Shown here one piece after another: positions 8,130 to 15,388 of a stretch of DNA of 20,770 bases. A model generated the notes under the pieces. The model had not been told where the DNA came from. It did no database searches and saw nothing but the letters and a program-made list of their open reading frames with translations. Position numbers and translations under genes: made by a program. The stretch's first letter is position 1. The number at the start of each line of letters is the position of its first letter. Origin of the DNA: Peptococcaceae bacterium (GTDB taxonomy: Bacteria > Bacillota > Peptococcia > DRI-13 > UBA5745); assembly GCA_031264885.1 (NCBI GenBank), contig JAISDM010000047.1:1-20770 (forward strand), in the 5' to 3' direction.

Positions 8130-8956
8130 GCCTTTGGACTCCTTTCTTCTCCAGCATCCGAGGGTTCATCCTCCGGACGTTCTTTCATAGCTTCATCTAT
8201 GTTCTCTTTGATGCGTATAATATCCGCGACGGCGCTTTCACTGACGTCAAAAGGGGATATGCCGTCCATATCGGCCTTGACCACGCCTTCGTCGTAATAA
8301 ATGAGGCCCAGCAGCTCAGAGGCGGGCACGCGGCTTTCCAGAAAATCGGCGTCCTCCTCGTCCCGCAGCTTGTTGGCCACGACACTGACCCGCTTCACGC
8401 CCAGATCCGAGGCGAGTTCCTTGACCCTGTGGAATGTTTGCAGGCTTCGGGCCCCCGGCTCTATGACGACGATGAAGCGGTCCACCATCTCCGCCGTGCC
8501 GCGCCCCAGATGTTCCAGTCCGGCTTCCATATCCATGATGACCACCTCGTCGCGTCCCGTCACCAAATGGGAGATGACGCGCTTGAGTATCACATGCTCG
8601 GGACATACGCAGCCGGCGCCGCCCGTTTCCACCGTACCCATCACCAGGAGCTTGACGCCGTTTTTCTCTTTGGCGAACCGGTCGGGTATGTCGCTGACGT
8701 GGGGATTGATCTTAAAAAATCTGCCAAAACCGCCCTCCGAGGCGCCTGTGCGTTCGGCGATCAATTCCCGCATCTTGGAAACAGGGACGATCTCATTCAG
8801 CTCATCCTCGCTGAACCCCAGGGCCAGGCCCAGGTTGGCGTCGGGATCCGCGTCCACCGCCAGCACCTGCCTGCCCTCCGCGGCGTAAAGCCGGGCCAGC
8901 ACGGCGGCCAGCGTGGTCTTGCCGACGCCCCCTTTGCCGCTGATCGCGATTTTCAT
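8126..8956 (-). CDS. cooC: CODH nickel-insertion ATPase CooC
   Basis: A 276-residue MinD/ParA-like P-loop ATPase. The deviant Walker A motif SGKGGVGKTT is at 6-15, the switch region VDADPDANLG at 34-43, and the nickel-binding CxC pair C116/C118 lies in GGAGCVCPEH, as in Carboxydothermus CooC1. The family dimerises through these cysteines and inserts Ni into the C-cluster of CODH using ATP. The C-terminal 20 residues are acidic/basic and poorly conserved (ERPEDEPSDAGEERSPKA). RBS GGGGAG, 7 nt spacing. It lies between cooS and acsB and overlaps acsB by 4 bp, consistent with servicing one or both nickel enzymes. A second paralogue (acsF) is upstream at 10977-11747. Confidence 0.94.
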   Translation of the reverse strand: MKIAISGKGGVGKTTLAAVLARLYAAEGRQVLAVDADPDANLGLALGFSEDELNEIVPVSKMRELIAERTGASEGGFGRFFKINPHVSDIPDRFAKEKNGVKLLVMGTVETGGAGCVCPEHVILKRVISHLVTGRDEVVIMDMEAGLEHLGRGTAEMVDRFIVVIEPGARSLQTFHRVKELASDLGVKRVSVVANKLRDEEDADFLESRVPASELLGLIYYDEGVVKADMDGISPFDVSESAVADIIRIKENIDEAMKERPEDEPSDAGEERSPKA

Positions 8957-8983
8957 ATGCTTACTCCCCTTGCTTTCATTCCT

Positions 8984-10882
8984 CTATATGCCCAGTGCCG
9001 CCCGTTTCGCCTCAACGCCGGCGATGATGGCCGTCACCAGCTCATGGGGATCTTTGTTGATGACATATCCCGCGCCCGTCAGCTTCCGCGTCCCTTCGGT
9101 GATGAGTTCCATCATCTGAGAACTGCCCTTGACCTGGGGTTCGATGCCGAGATAGGTATCTATGCCGGTGGCGACCACGTAATTGGCGATGGCCACCGCT
9201 TTCTCGCTCATCCATTCAGGCGCGCAGCCCACGATGGGCAGGTCCGTCACTTTCACGCCCCAATCCTTGGCGATGTCGGTGACCAGCAGCATCATGCGGC
9301 TGATGTCCACGCAGGCGCCCATATGCAGCACGGGGGGGATCCCCACCAGCTCGCATACGCGCCGCAGACCCGCGCCGCACAGGAATTTGGCCTCTTTGCT
9401 GAGGAGCCCCGCCTTTGCCGCGGCTTGAGCGGAGCAGCCCGTGGCGACGATCAGTATGTCGTTCCGGAGCAGTTCCTTCATGATCTCTATATGGGAATAG
9501 TCCGGGCGCACCTTGGGATTGTTGCAGCCTACCATGGCCACGGCGCCCCGCAGCACCCCCGACTTAATGGCGTCTATGGCCGGCATGTAGCTGCCCCGTT
9601 CGTCCACATGGCTGTTGGTGACGCCGTCCAGTTCCTTGATGATCTGCTCGCAGGGATAACCCACCACGGCGCCCTGTTTGCTCTCCGGTATGAATATCTT
9701 GCTCTGATCCCGGTTCTCATAGTTGTCGATGGCCATCCGGACGATCTCCGTAGCCTGCGCCATAGCGGTTTCCGTCTCGAATTTCACGTAGATGGAGCCG
9801 GGGATCCGCGCGACGGGCGAAGTCGTCACAAATTTGGTGTGGAAACATTCCGCCAGAGGCCCCAGCGCCGGGAATATGCACTGCACGTCCACGCAGATCA
9901 TCTCCACAGCCCCGGTCAGAAGCGCGTTCTCCTGCTGGAGGAAGTTGCCGGCCATACGGACGCCGTGGCGCATGGTCACTTCGTTGGCTGTACAGCACAG
10001 GCCGGCGATGTTGATGCCCTTCGCGCCCTTGCTCCGGGCGTAGTCGATCATTTCCTTGGTTTCGGCGGCCACCACCACCATCTCGGAAAAAGCGGGATCA
10101 TGCCCGTGTACGATGATGTTGACCATCTCTTTCTCCAGCACGCCCAGGTTGCTTTCGGTGGCGCGCACGGTGGGCGTCCCGAACAGTATGTCCGTGAACT
10201 CGGTGCCCATCATGGAACCGCCCCAGCCGTCGGCCATGCCCACCCGAAGGCTCTGGCGCACCAAGGCGTCCGCGTCGGCGGTGTTGCCCATGTGGGTCAT
10301 GTGCATGGATGTGGCGACCTCCCGGTCGATGGCTCGCGGCGCGATTTCCAGTTCTTCCCAAAGCTGCTTGCGCTCGTCGGTGGCGCGGCTCAGGAAGCGC
10401 AGCGTCCCGAAGGGCTTCCCGTATTCCATGAGCCCCACTTCCGCCACTTCATGGGCGACGTCATAGATGTCGCGGCCTTCGGTCGCCACGCCCCATTCGG
10501 CGGCGAGCCGCAGCAGCTTCCCCTCGTCCCGGATGTGGTAGCTCCCGTCGGGACTGGTCTTGTGCAGCACATGGGCGATCTCGCGCCCGTGATCCGAGTG
10601 GGCGGCCGAGCCGGCGGCGGCCATCCGCAGATAATTCCTGCCGGCGATGGCGTGGGCGTCCGCGCCGCAGATGCCCCTGGAAGCCTTAGGCGTAATGCGG
10701 CAGGGTCCCATGGAGCAGATCTTGCAGCAGATCCCTTCCTCGCCGAACTTACATTGGGGCGTCTGGTTGACCTTGCGGTCCTCCCATGTCTCGGCGCAGG
10801 CGGCGCAGGCCATTTCCTTGAGCTTGGCGGTATCGGCCTCCATCTGCTCAATTGTGGTAAAATCTTTTAACTGTTCCACCAT
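8984..10882 (-). CDS. acsA: Ni-Fe carbon monoxide dehydrogenase catalytic subunit (CooS/AcsA)
   Basis: A 632-residue CODH that interconverts CO2 and CO. The N-terminus carries the D-cluster (C44, C52) and B-cluster (C53, C56, C61, C72) cysteines in CKFGEEGICCKICSMGPCRI, with a short CRITPKASRGIC loop. The C-cluster ligands are complete: H261 (IIVHGHD), C296 or C297 (GLCCTAN), C335 (VDVQCIF), C453 (VGCNNPK), C483 (ATGCSAQ) and C524 (HMGACVD). The catalytic lysine is present as K561 (SEKAVAIANY), and histidines at 95/98 match the acid-base region. RBS AAGGAGG just upstream of the ATG at 10882. Its position between acsF and cooC-acsB makes it the Wood-Ljungdahl CODH (AcsA) rather than a stand-alone respiratory CooS. 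Confidence 0.97.
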   Translation of the reverse strand: MVEQLKDFTTIEQMEADTAKLKEMACAACAETWEDRKVNQTPQCKFGEEGICCKICSMGPCRITPKASRGICGADAHAIAGRNYLRMAAAGSAAHSDHGREIAHVLHKTSPDGSYHIRDEGKLLRLAAEWGVATEGRDIYDVAHEVAEVGLMEYGKPFGTLRFLSRATDERKQLWEELEIAPRAIDREVATSMHMTHMGNTADADALVRQSLRVGMADGWGGSMMGTEFTDILFGTPTVRATESNLGVLEKEMVNIIVHGHDPAFSEMVVVAAETKEMIDYARSKGAKGINIAGLCCTANEVTMRHGVRMAGNFLQQENALLTGAVEMICVDVQCIFPALGPLAECFHTKFVTTSPVARIPGSIYVKFETETAMAQATEIVRMAIDNYENRDQSKIFIPESKQGAVVGYPCEQIIKELDGVTNSHVDERGSYMPAIDAIKSGVLRGAVAMVGCNNPKVRPDYSHIEIMKELLRNDILIVATGCSAQAAAKAGLLSKEAKFLCGAGLRRVCELVGIPPVLHMGACVDISRMMLLVTDIAKDWGVKVTDLPIVGCAPEWMSEKAVAIANYVVATGIDTYLGIEPQVKGSSQMMELITEGTRKLTGAGYVINKDPHELVTAIIAGVEAKRAALGI

Positions 10883-10976
10883 AGTCCTCCTTTTGTCCGG
10901 TCACGCCAGCCTTCCCGGAGGCGCGCCGCGCTTCTTGCGCGAAATTTCGGACAGAATATCGCTTTAGAACATCGCT

Positions 10977-11747
10977 TTATACAATCAGGCTCTCCAATAT
11001 GGATTCAAAAGATTTGCGCGCCTCCGATTCCGCCGGAAGGCGAACCATCGGCGTCCCCTCGCAGTCGAATTTGTAAACCAATTCGTCCTGGGGCACGACG
11101 CCCGCCAGGTCGAGACGGTGTTTCTCCACTTCCTCGCGTATGCCGGCGTCGAGAACCCCCCCGGGCGCCCGGTTGATGATCAGCTTGACGGCGCTGGGCT
11201 TCATATCCAGCTCGCTTACCAGCTCCGCGATGCGTCCGACCGCCTGCACCCCGCGCCTGGAGCAGTCGGACACCAGAAGAATCATGTCCACCCCGGGCAA
11301 AACGCCGCGGCTTATATGCTCCATCCCGGCCTCGTTGTCCACGGCGATGTACTTGTAATTGTTCGAGAAGCGGCTGATCTGCGTCTGCAGCAGCCCGTTG
11401 ACAAAGCAGTAGCAGCCCTTGCCCTGGGTCCGCCCCATGACGAGCATGTCATACTCGTCCCCTTCAATCAGCGCGTCGGAAAACTTGAAATTGAGATAAT
11501 CCTGCTTCGTCATAGAGGAAGGAACGGGGTTCTCCTCCAAATATTCCCCCCTGACGATGTCTTCCCGGATGCTGCCGAGGGTCGTTTCAATTTCAACCCC
11601 CAGCACTTCGTTGAGGTTGGAATTGGCGTCGGCGTCCACCGCCAGTATGGGGCCCTTGCCCGACTTGCAAAGATAGTCTATGAGCAGGCCGCAGAGCGTG
11701 GTCTTGCCGGTTCCGCCCTTGCCTGATACAGCTATGGTATATGCCAT
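10977..11747 (-). CDS. acsF: AcsF/CooC-type nickel-insertion ATPase (second paralogue)
   Basis: A 256-residue P-loop ATPase related to the CooC at 8126-8956 but distinct in sequence. It has deviant Walker A SGKGGTGKTT at 8-17, VDADANSNLNEVLG at 37-50 and a CxC pair C112/C114 in GKGCYCFVNG; a VDNEAGMEHISRG block follows. In acetogens AcsF/CooC-like proteins are thought to mature CODH or ACS with nickel. The open frame extends far upstream, but the ATG at 11747 is chosen: GGAG lies 9 nt before it and the P-loop starts 8 residues in. The longer version would run through the repeat tail of cooT in another frame, so it is rejected. It is 94 bp upstream of cooS/acsA. Confidence 0.9.
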   Translation of the reverse strand: MAYTIAVSGKGGTGKTTLCGLLIDYLCKSGKGPILAVDADANSNLNEVLGVEIETTLGSIREDIVRGEYLEENPVPSSMTKQDYLNFKFSDALIEGDEYDMLVMGRTQGKGCYCFVNGLLQTQISRFSNNYKYIAVDNEAGMEHISRGVLPGVDMILLVSDCSRRGVQAVGRIAELVSELDMKPSAVKLIINRAPGGVLDAGIREEVEKHRLDLAGVVPQDELVYKFDCEGTPMVRLPAESEARKSFESILESLIV

Positions 11748-11803
11748 CGTTTTTTTCTCCATCGCGGCCTTCCGGCCGCCGTCGCGCCGCGCCCGGAGGC
11801 GCG

Positions 11804-12073
11804 TCAGCCGGTTAATCGGACTTCCTTCTGATGGGTTTCCTTTTGGTTGGTTTCCTTTTGGTTGGTTTCCTTTTGGCCGGCTTCCTTCCTGCTGACGACA
11901 ATCGTGTTCTTCACCAGATCCACACTGCGAATCAGTCCGGCGACGCCGGTCTCGCCGCCCATAATGTCGGTGAAGGTCAGATCGTCCCCGGAAACGTTCA
12001 CCGCGCTCACATATTCGCACAGCATGGTCATTTCGCCGTCGTTCTCAAGGGTGTAAACGGTGGAAAGGCACAT
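11804..12073 (-). CDS. cooT: CooT-family nickel-binding protein with pentapeptide-repeat tail
   Basis: An 89-residue protein. Residues 1-62 match the CooT family: it begins MCLSTVY with the conserved Cys2, then a small beta-barrel pattern (SAVNVSGDDLTFTDIMGGE ... GLIRSVDLVKNTIVVS). In Rhodospirillum rubrum, CooT is a homodimer that binds one Ni through Cys2 and takes part in CODH maturation. Unlike that protein of about 66 residues, this one has a C-terminal tail of charged pentapeptide repeats (KEAGQ KETNQ KETNQ KETHQ KEV), encoded by 15-bp tandem repeats. RBS AAGGAGG with 7 nt spacing. Its ATG overlaps the stop of the His-rich gene (TAATG), so the two are translationally coupled. The family call rests on motif and context. 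Confidence 0.82.
   Translation of the reverse strand: MCLSTVYTLENDGEMTMLCEYVSAVNVSGDDLTFTDIMGGETGVAGLIRSVDLVKNTIVVSRKEAGQKETNQKETNQKETHQKEVRLTG
11821..11895. repeat. 15-bp tandem repeat array inside the cooT 3' end
   Basis: Five 15-bp units, of which two are identical (TTTCCTTTTGGTTGG from 11836 and 11851) and the flanking ones diverged. Because the unit is a multiple of three, the array codes for repeating QKETN-type pentapeptides in the cooT frame. It is also open in another minus-strand frame as a KGNQP-type repeat. It looks like a recently expanded, slippage-prone low-complexity tail. Confidence 0.85.
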
Positions 12074-12441
12074 TATTTCACCTCCTTCAGCAACTGCAGG
12101 GCCGACCGCAGCTTCTCATTGCCCCCGCGAAAATCCTCCGCCGCCGCGTCCAGCGCGGCGGCCGCCCCGCTGAACCCCGCGTGGCGCAGCTTATGGGCCA
12201 AATCGCCCAACTCCTCCGTATGCTGCTCATTGTGCGTCAGCGTATACTCAAGTATGGCCGTAATTTTCGCGGCGCCCTCCGCGCCATGCGCGTGATCGTG
12301 ATCGTGCTCATGCGAGTGATCATGCTCATGCGTGTGTTCGTGGGTGTGTTCATGCGAGTGATCGTGTTCGTGAGTGTGTTCATGCGAGTACCCGTGAGTG
12401 TGCTCATGCGAGTGTTCATGCTCATGATTTTCTTCGCGCAT
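12073..12441 (-). CDS. His-rich metal-binding protein, likely nickel storage/chaperone
   Basis: A 122-residue protein. The first 52 residues are almost alternating His (23 histidines in HEHTHEHDHS-like runs). The C-terminal part (about 56-122) is a conserved-looking helical domain: AKITAILEYTLTHNEQHTEELGDLAHKLRHAGF, then AAALDAAAEDFRGGNEKLRSALQLLKEV. His-rich stretches bind Ni(II) in HypB, SlyD and R. rubrum CooJ; CooJ carries its His tract at the C-terminus, whereas here it is at the N-terminus. Translational overlap with cooT (TAATG at 12071-12075) and the presence of two CooC-type ATPases point to nickel supply for CODH/ACS. RBS GGGAGGG, 7 nt spacing. Metal identity is inferred. A 219-bp gap with two GC-rich palindromes separates it from the upstream DUF3786-like gene. 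Confidence 0.85.
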   Translation of the reverse strand: MREENHEHEHSHEHTHGYSHEHTHEHDHSHEHTHEHTHEHDHSHEHDHDHAHGAEGAAKITAILEYTLTHNEQHTEELGDLAHKLRHAGFSGAAAALDAAAEDFRGGNEKLRSALQLLKEVK

Positions 12442-12516
12442 CTCTTATCCCTCCCTTTTGCGTCATCATTCCCATTTCTACCGCCATTCCCATCTCTGTT
12501 GTTCCCAAACGGCCCC

Positions 12517-12535
12517 GGGCGGCAGGATGCCGCCC
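12517..12535. repeat. GC-rich palindromic repeat, copy 2
   Basis: Perfect 8-bp arms GGGCGGCA (12517-12524) and TGCCGCCC (12528-12535) with a 3-nt loop. It is the reverse complement of copy 3 (12600-12618), including flanking CCGCAGG/CTGTAGG-like bases. It lies in the 219-bp gap between the His-rich gene and the DUF3786-like gene. Confidence 0.7.
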
Positions 12536-12599
12536 CTGCGGCGCCGCGAACGGTTCCAAAAACGCCTCCCACGCGATACCGGGCACATCACATCTGTAG

Positions 12600-12618
12600 G
12601 GGCGGCATTCTGCCGCCC
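12600..12618. repeat. GC-rich palindromic repeat, copy 3
   Basis: Perfect arms GGGCGGCA (12600-12607) and TGCCGCCC (12611-12618) around TTC, preceded by CTGTAG. It sits 65 bp from copy 2 in opposite orientation, so the pair could fold into a larger structure. No poly-U tract follows on the minus strand, so it is not an obvious terminator. Confidence 0.7.
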
Positions 12619-12660
12619 GTCCCCGGCAGACGCAGACAACCGCGGTTATCCGCAGACGGT

Positions 12661-13311
12661 TTATACGTCATTCCCCAGCGACGCCAGATACCCCGCCGCA
12701 AACTCCGCCGCCGCGGCCACATCCTCCGCGGTAAAGGCGAAAGCGAAATTATCGCTGAAAAGCATCTGCGCCGACGGCGGGAATTCTTCGTCGCCCTCCC
12801 AAACGATCACACTCATGTACAGGCCGTTCAGGAACTCAAACCGGTAGCCCGCGTCGCCCTGCCGCAGCTTCTCCGCCCGCAGACCCGCGCTGCCCCTCAT
12901 CACACGGTCCAGAGCCCCGGCGTCCTTGCCAAAGGCGCGGGCCAGCCGCGAAACGCAGCGCCCCCTGAAATTTTTATAATAAACCTCGCCCCAGGGCAGC
13001 GCGTCATAAGACACTTGCCCGCCGGTTCCGCCGCAATACCTGCCCTCACACAGGTATCGGAGAAAAAGGAGCTTGCCGGTACGCGAGCAGAAATCGGCGC
13101 CGGTCAGGGGCGTCATCCCGAAATCCGGGAACGCCGCGAGATATTCCGTCCCCATGACGCGCAGAGCGAATCCGGATTTGGCCTCATCGAACTCCAGCGC
13201 GCACCTCCGCGATATTTCTTCCGGGCGCAGGGCGCCGTATATGCCCAAATAGTGATTGAACGTACTGAGATAATGATCATGCGTCCGTTCGCCGCGAAGC
13301 GCGTCATTCAT
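12661..13311 (-). CDS. DUF3786-like protein of the CODH/ACS locus
   Basis: A 216-residue cytoplasmic protein resembling the DUF3786 family (PF12654), of unknown function, which recurs near CODH/ACS and corrinoid genes in anaerobes. Visible features are RRCALEFDEAKSGFALRVMG, YLAAFPDFGMTPL, FLRYLCEGRYCGGTGGQVSY and a C-terminal LFSDNFAFAFTAEDVAAAAE segment. There is no signal peptide or membrane segment. Scattered cysteines do not form a clear cluster motif. It starts within the end of acsV (8-bp overlap, 13304-13311), with GGGAGG 8 nt upstream of its ATG, so it is tightly coupled to the corrinoid activator. That suggests, without proving, a role with the corrinoid protein or its activator. Family assignment from memory of the pattern. 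Confidence 0.78.
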   Translation of the reverse strand: MNDALRGERTHDHYLSTFNHYLGIYGALRPEEISRRCALEFDEAKSGFALRVMGTEYLAAFPDFGMTPLTGADFCSRTGKLLFLRYLCEGRYCGGTGGQVSYDALPWGEVYYKNFRGRCVSRLARAFGKDAGALDRVMRGSAGLRAEKLRQGDAGYRFEFLNGLYMSVIVWEGDEEFPPSAQMLFSDNFAFAFTAEDVAAAAEFAAGYLASLGNDV

Positions 13312-15265
13312 CGGTTTTGCCTCCCGGAAACAAACGCCCGTCCGTGTGAGGAAGGAAGCAGGCCGCGATAAACTCGTCCATATAGCCCGGATGCGACGAA
13401 AGCTCCAAATAGGTCATGCCGTCCGCGATCCGCTCGATCTCCCGGCGCGCTTCCCGGGACGTAAGCATGGCGTAAGCCCCGGCCAAAGAGGTGTTCCCGA
13501 TATAATGATACCGTTCCGCGGGCACATCCGGCAGCAGACCCAGGCGCACGGCCTGATCCACATGAACGCCGCTGCCGATGCCGCCGGCGATGTATATGGA
13601 CTCGATGTCTTCGACACTGGAATCCGCCATGGCCAGCATCGTCCGTATGGCCGAGAACACGGCCCCCTTCGCCCGTATGAAATTGTCTATATCAATCTCG
13701 CTGATTGAAATGTCGCGGCCGGTGGCGCTTTCATGGGCAAAAGCCACAATATAGCTGCCGATGTCCGATTCGTCCCTGGACACACGCCGCCCCTCCCGGA
13801 CGATTCGCCCCTTCGCGTTGACTACGCCGCAGCGGAAGAGCTCGCCGATCAGATCTATGAGCCCGGAGCCGCAGAGTCCGGCAGGTTTGACGCCGGCCGG
13901 CCCAATGACGCCGCAGTCCGGCTCCATGCTCGCCTCATCCAGGCGGCAGTCTTCGATGGCGCCGTCCGTGGCCCGCATCCCGCAGCTGATGTCGCCGCCC
14001 TCAAAGGCGGGTCCGGCGGAACAGGCGCAAGTCATCAAAAATTCTGAATTTCCAAACACCAATTCCCCATTGGTCCCCAAATCCAGGAACAATGAGAACA
14101 TATCCTTTCGGTACAGCATGGACGCAAACACCCCCGCCGTGATGTCGCCGCCCACATAGCTGCCCACGCAAGGCGCCACAAGCACCTCCGCGTCGGGATG
14201 CGCTCTAAGGCCCAAGTCGGCGCACCGCAAACCCTCCGCGCCAAAAAACGCGGGCACATAAGGCTCAAGCCGGAGATTATCCGCGTACACCCCCGTGAAC
14301 AGATGCGTCATCGTGGTATTGGCGGCTATGGCCACGCGGTACACACAAACAGGCGGCAGCCCGCAGGCTTGGCAGATCATGTCCGTCAGAGGCAATATAC
14401 ATTCGTCCGTCAAAGCCGCGCGCAGGCGTTCTATGCCGCCGGGCCGCGCGCTTTCTATAATGCGGTTGATCACATCGGCGCCATAGCGGATCTGCCCGTT
14501 GCCGGCGGAACCTTCGGCGATGATCTCCCCCGTGCGCAGATCCGCGAGCAAGGCCGACACCGTGGTGGTGCCGATATCTATGGCCAGCCCCGCGGCCACA
14601 GGCGCCGGCCCGTCCCCGGGGAACACGTCAAGCAGCGTGACATATCCGGCTTTCTCACCGGTCTCCCGGCGCAGTACGCATCTCACCGAGAAATTGGATT
14701 CCCTCAAGACCGAGGGCAGCTTACGCAAAGCATACAAACTGACGGCGACGGGCCCGCCGGGTGATTTTCCCTCCGCCAGCGCGGCCAAAAGACGCTCCCT
14801 GTCCGCCGTGCTGTCGTCCGGCCCAGGGGGCGTCAATTCAACGGACACCATCTCAATACCGCTGTCCGGTTTAAAGCGCAATTCTGACAAATCGCGCCGG
14901 AAAGCCTCAAAGACAGCCAACTCACGCTTGCCGCGGAGATCCGCCGCCTTCATCCCTTTCCTGTACGCCAGCGCCGTATTCGGAACCAGCGCCGCGGCGT
15001 CCGACTTGACAAAGCTTGTACACGCCAGACGCCAGCCCGCGGCATACTCCTCCGGGGCTATATGCCGGCTCGGCTCGCTTTGAACCTCGCCCGACAGCAG
15101 CTTCACACGGCATTTGCCGCAGGAACCGTTCCCCGCGCAAGGCGCGTCTATGGCCACATTCGCCTTCCGCGCCGCGTCCAGAAGCGATTCGCCCGCAGAA
15201 ACGCGGACGCGAACCTCCCCGCCGCCCTCAAGCACGAATCTCACATTTCCTTCGCCGTATCCCAT
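13304..15265 (-). CDS. acsV: Reductive activator of corrinoid protein (RACo-type, AcsV)
   Basis: A 653-residue protein. The N-terminal [2Fe-2S] ferredoxin-like domain (about 5-90) carries C43-X5-C49-X2-C52-X29-C82. A linker and middle region follow, then an ASKHA-type ATPase domain starting near 226 (AGLAIDIGTTTVSALL) with DLGTNGELVFGN and a late GGIGSG motif, the DUF4445/RACo C-terminal domain. RACo proteins use ATP to reduce inactive Co(II) corrinoid in AcsCD back to Co(I). The ATG at 15265 is chosen (GGGGATC 3 nt upstream); a TTG at 15277 gives 4 more residues and is less likely. It is the first gene behind the extended -10 promoter, so the operon opens with the activator and reaches the corrinoid protein genes about 8 kb later. 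Confidence 0.93.
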   Translation of the reverse strand: MGYGEGNVRFVLEGGGEVRVRVSAGESLLDAARKANVAIDAPCAGNGSCGKCRVKLLSGEVQSEPSRHIAPEEYAAGWRLACTSFVKSDAAALVPNTALAYRKGMKAADLRGKRELAVFEAFRRDLSELRFKPDSGIEMVSVELTPPGPDDSTADRERLLAALAEGKSPGGPVAVSLYALRKLPSVLRESNFSVRCVLRRETGEKAGYVTLLDVFPGDGPAPVAAGLAIDIGTTTVSALLADLRTGEIIAEGSAGNGQIRYGADVINRIIESARPGGIERLRAALTDECILPLTDMICQACGLPPVCVYRVAIAANTTMTHLFTGVYADNLRLEPYVPAFFGAEGLRCADLGLRAHPDAEVLVAPCVGSYVGGDITAGVFASMLYRKDMFSLFLDLGTNGELVFGNSEFLMTCACSAGPAFEGGDISCGMRATDGAIEDCRLDEASMEPDCGVIGPAGVKPAGLCGSGLIDLIGELFRCGVVNAKGRIVREGRRVSRDESDIGSYIVAFAHESATGRDISISEIDIDNFIRAKGAVFSAIRTMLAMADSSVEDIESIYIAGGIGSGVHVDQAVRLGLLPDVPAERYHYIGNTSLAGAYAMLTSREARREIERIADGMTYLELSSHPGYMDEFIAACFLPHTDGRLFPGGKTDE

Positions 15266-15296
15266 ATTGATCCCCAATCACACTTGTGTTGCTTCC

Positions 15297-15305
15297 ATTA
15301 TAACA
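15297..15305 (-). promoter_or_regulatory. Extended -10 promoter of the acs operon
   Basis: On the minus strand TGTTATAAT (15305 to 15297) is a perfect extended -10 (TGn-TATAAT). The -35 position (about 15320-15325, CAGAAC) is poor, typical of an activator-dependent promoter. The expected transcript start is near 15290, giving a leader of about 25 nt before acsV. Confidence 0.65.
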
Positions 15306-15320
15306 GTGGCTTAGGAAAAG

Positions 15321-15358
15321 TTCTGGTGATTATTTATCGTATTTCTGGTAAATTTTTA
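15321..15358. promoter_or_regulatory. Candidate AraC-type operator: two direct repeats 22 bp apart
   Basis: TTCTGGTGATTATTTA (15321-15336) and TTCTGGTAAATTTTTA (15343-15358) match at 13 of 16 positions and start 22 bp apart, about two helical turns. The proximal copy overlaps the weak -35 of the acs promoter. AraC-family activators bind direct repeats with about this spacing at such positions. The link to the regulator at 529-1764 is inferred. Confidence 0.5.
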
Positions 15359-15388
15359 TCCTTTTTTCTACACAGTCAAGGCCGAAGA

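Noticed and set aside
10914..10941. GC-rich hairpin (CGCGC TTCTT GCGCG) between acsF and cooS, considered as a terminator.
   Set aside because: The stem is only 5 bp and no U-tract follows on either strand. A 12-bp piece (CCCGGAGGCGCG) recurs at 11792-11803, so a minor repeat is more likely.
11748..12020. Long N-terminal extension of acsF running through the cooT repeat in another frame (KGNQP-type repeats).
   Set aside because: It overlaps the well-supported cooT gene almost entirely, begins without an RBS, and the P-loop of acsF normally starts near the N-terminus. The ATG at 11747 has a GGAG site.
12297..12425. Periodic GTG/CATGCGAGTG-like repeats, considered as a CRISPR or satellite array.
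   Set aside because: They are the codons of the HEH/HDH runs in the His-rich protein. No constant repeat with unique spacers is present.
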